Shown here piece by piece: positions 4,837 to 6,304 of a stretch of DNA of 6,304 nt. The stretch lies in contig JAYQWA010000035.1 in assembly GCA_038148755.1 (NCBI GenBank), positions 1-6,304 of the forward strand, given 5' to 3'. Both the position numbers and the translations under genes were made by a program. The DNA comes from UBA5109 sp038148755. Its GTDB lineage: Bacteria > Pseudomonadota > Gammaproteobacteria > Pseudomonadales > Pseudohongiellaceae. A model generated the notes under the pieces. It did no database searches and had not been told where the DNA came from. It saw only the letters and a list, made by a program, of their open reading frames with translations. Position 1 is the first letter of the stretch. Every line of letters starts with the position of its first letter.

Positions 4837-6304
4837 CTAGCTTAGGCCATGCAGTTTTTCTTCAGCCTGCTGAACCGCCTGCTGCCGGCTCCACATTTTC
4901 TGATAAAGGCCTTTTTTCGCCATCAGGTTTCTATGCGTCCCACGCTCGGCAATCTGTCCTTGATCCAGCACGATGATTTCATCCGCGTTCACAATCGTCG
5001 ATAGCCGGTGCGCGATAATAACCGCAGTGCGCCCTCTGGAAACACGGTCCAGCGCCTGATTTATGTCCTGCTCTGTTTTCGTGTCCAGCGATGATGTCGC
5101 CTCATCCAGAATAAGAATTGGCGGTGCTTTTAGAACTGTCCGCGCAATCGCCACCCGCTGTTTTTCGCCGCCCGACAATTTCAACCCACGCTCGCCAACC
5201 TCGGTTGCAAGCCCGCCTGGCAACGATTTTATGAAAATGTCAATCTTGGCACTTATCGCGGCCTTCCAGATCTCGTCCGCACTCGCCTCCAGCCGCCCAT
5301 AATGAATATTGTAGCCGATGCTGGCATTGAACAGCACGGTATCTTGCGGCACCACACCAATGGCCCCGCGTAGGCTGGTTGCTGTCACCGACCTTATGTC
5401 CTGACCGTCAATAGTGATGCTGCCCGCCGTCACGTCATAAAAGCGGCACAGCAACCGCGAAATGGTCGATTTTCCGGCACCAGACTGCCCCACGATCGCC
5501 AACGTCTTGCCCGCAGGTACATCAAAGCTGATACCGCGCAGAATTGGCCGATCGGCAGAATAATGGAAATGCACACCATCAAAGCGGATCGCGCCGGATT
5601 GCACCGTTAAAATTGTCGCATCGGGCGCATCGGTAATTTCTGCGGGCGTCTCCAGCAAGCCGAACAACAGCTCGATATCGGTCAGCGATTGCCGGATTTC
5701 ACGGTAAACCCCACCAATAAAGGCAAGCGGCTGCGATAGCTGGATTAAAAACAGATGGATCAAAACAAAGTCACCAATCGTCTGTTCTCCATGCATCACC
5801 GCATTTGCCGAAAGCAGCATCGAAGCCATCATCCCAAGCGAGAAAATCGCAGCTTGTCCGAAATTAAGCCATCCAAGCGATGTAGATGTTCGTACACCGG
5901 CCTTCTCATATTGCGCGATGGCCTGATCAAAGCGCATCAGTTCAGTCTTTTCATTGGTGAAATATTTGACCGTTTCATAATTGAGAAGCGAGTCAACCGC
6001 GTGGGTGTTTGCCTCGGTATCAGCCTGGTTCATCTCACGGCGAATAACGGTTCGCCAATCACTCGTTTTCACCGTGAAAACACTATAGCTGACAACAGTA
6101 ATCGCGATCACCACTACATAGGCGATGCCGAAATTATAGAAGAAAATACCGGCATAAAGGGCAAATTCAAAAATTACTGGTAGAGTCGACAGAACCGTGT
6201 AGCGCACGACGCTTTCAATGCCTTTGGTGCCGCGCTCAATGACCCGCGACAGGCCGCCAGTACGCCGCTGTAGATGAAACCGCAGTGATAATTGATGCAT
6301 ATGC
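4837..6304 (-). CDS. Atm1/ABCB7-type ABC exporter (fused permease-ATPase), 5' end cut by window edge
   Basis: Atm1-type half-transporters form homodimers in the inner membrane and export glutathione-linked compounds, with roles in iron-sulfur and heavy-metal/thiol homeostasis. The frame is open through the right edge: the codon before Met 6300-6298 is His, so that Met is internal. 488 residues are visible of roughly 600; the first transmembrane helices are missing. Numbering from Met 6300: TGGLSR (14-19), hydrophobic pairs about 34-76 and 148-197, and the Atm1 hallmark LLNYETVKYFTNE (105-117). The ATPase domain is intact: A-loop Tyr247, Walker A GQSGAGKST (271-279), Q-loop Gln319, signature LSGGE (375-379), Walker B ILILDE (395-400, Glu400), D-loop SSLD and His431. 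It ends in a basic, Gln-rich tail at TAG 4839-4837. The NYETVKYF motif favours Atm1 over MsbA or other lipid exporters; the exact substrate is not shown. yaaA follows on the same strand. Confidence 0.93.
   Translation of the reverse strand, partial: HMHQLSLRFHLQRRTGGLSRVIERGTKGIESVVRYTVLSTLPVIFEFALYAGIFFYNFGIAYVVVIAITVVSYSVFTVKTSDWRTVIRREMNQADTEANTHAVDSLLNYETVKYFTNEKTELMRFDQAIAQYEKAGVRTSTSLGWLNFGQAAIFSLGMMASMLLSANAVMHGEQTIGDFVLIHLFLIQLSQPLAFIGGVYREIRQSLTDIELLFGLLETPAEITDAPDATILTVQSGAIRFDGVHFHYSADRPILRGISFDVPAGKTLAIVGQSGAGKSTISRLLCRFYDVTAGSITIDGQDIRSVTATSLRGAIGVVPQDTVLFNASIGYNIHYGRLEASADEIWKAAISAKIDIFIKSLPGGLATEVGERGLKLSGGEKQRVAIARTVLKAPPILILDEATSSLDTKTEQDINQALDRVSRGRTAVIIAHRLSTIVNADEIIVLDQGQIAERGTHRNLMAKKGLYQKMWSRQQAVQQAEEKLHGLS

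Noticed and set aside
5755..6183. Plus-strand open frame of 142 codons
   Set aside because: It is antisense to the membrane domain of the Atm1-type exporter and is rich in His and Arg without domain features.
6298..6300. Met codon at 6300 as the start of the ABC exporter
   Set aside because: The frame continues with a His codon to the window edge and the protein would lack its first transmembrane helices; an internal Met in a longer gene is the better reading.

Overview
The window looks like chromosomal DNA of a Gram-negative bacterium, most likely an alphaproteobacterium. This rests on the style of the Atm1-type ABC exporter, YaaA and the SDR protein; no rRNA or other marker gene is present, so no genus is offered. 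Five protein genes can be supported, two of them cut by the window edges. No tRNA, rRNA, CRISPR array, intact insertion sequence or plasmid/phage gene was seen.

Layout. (1) 1-668, minus: most of a NeuB-family nonulosonic (sialic-type) acid synthase, open to the left edge. (2) 669-1138: a gap with no intact gene and possible decayed coding traces. (3) 1139-1876, minus: a complete classical short-chain dehydrogenase/reductase. (4) 1877-2455: an AT-rich gap carrying a 10-bp direct repeat and a short inverted repeat. (5) about 2456-3529, plus: a complete WecA/MraY-superfamily polyprenyl-phosphate sugar-1-phosphate transferase. (6) 3530-3905: a gap holding a possible amber-interrupted gene remnant and a T-tract terminator candidate for yaaA. 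(7) 3906-4667, minus: complete yaaA. (8) 4837-6304, minus: an Atm1-type ABC exporter (half of its membrane domain plus the whole ATPase), open to the right edge.

How the genes fit together. The left part (NeuB-like synthase and lipid-carrier sugar transferase) reads as the edge of a surface-glycan locus: the transferase would start a repeat unit on undecaprenyl phosphate and the synthase would supply a nonulosonic acid. This part is visibly AT-richer, has long gaps and changes strand, as is usual for variable polysaccharide regions. The right part (Atm1-like exporter then yaaA, same strand, 169 bp apart) reads as a conserved housekeeping block with a theme of iron-sulfur/thiol homeostasis and peroxide stress. 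The SDR lies in the glycan side, but its type gives no firm substrate.

I do not see convincing evidence of an undescribed system. The points most worth a second look are the divergent active-site motifs of the NeuB-like enzyme, the perfect CG palindrome in front of yaaA, and the amber-interrupted reading frame after the transferase gene.
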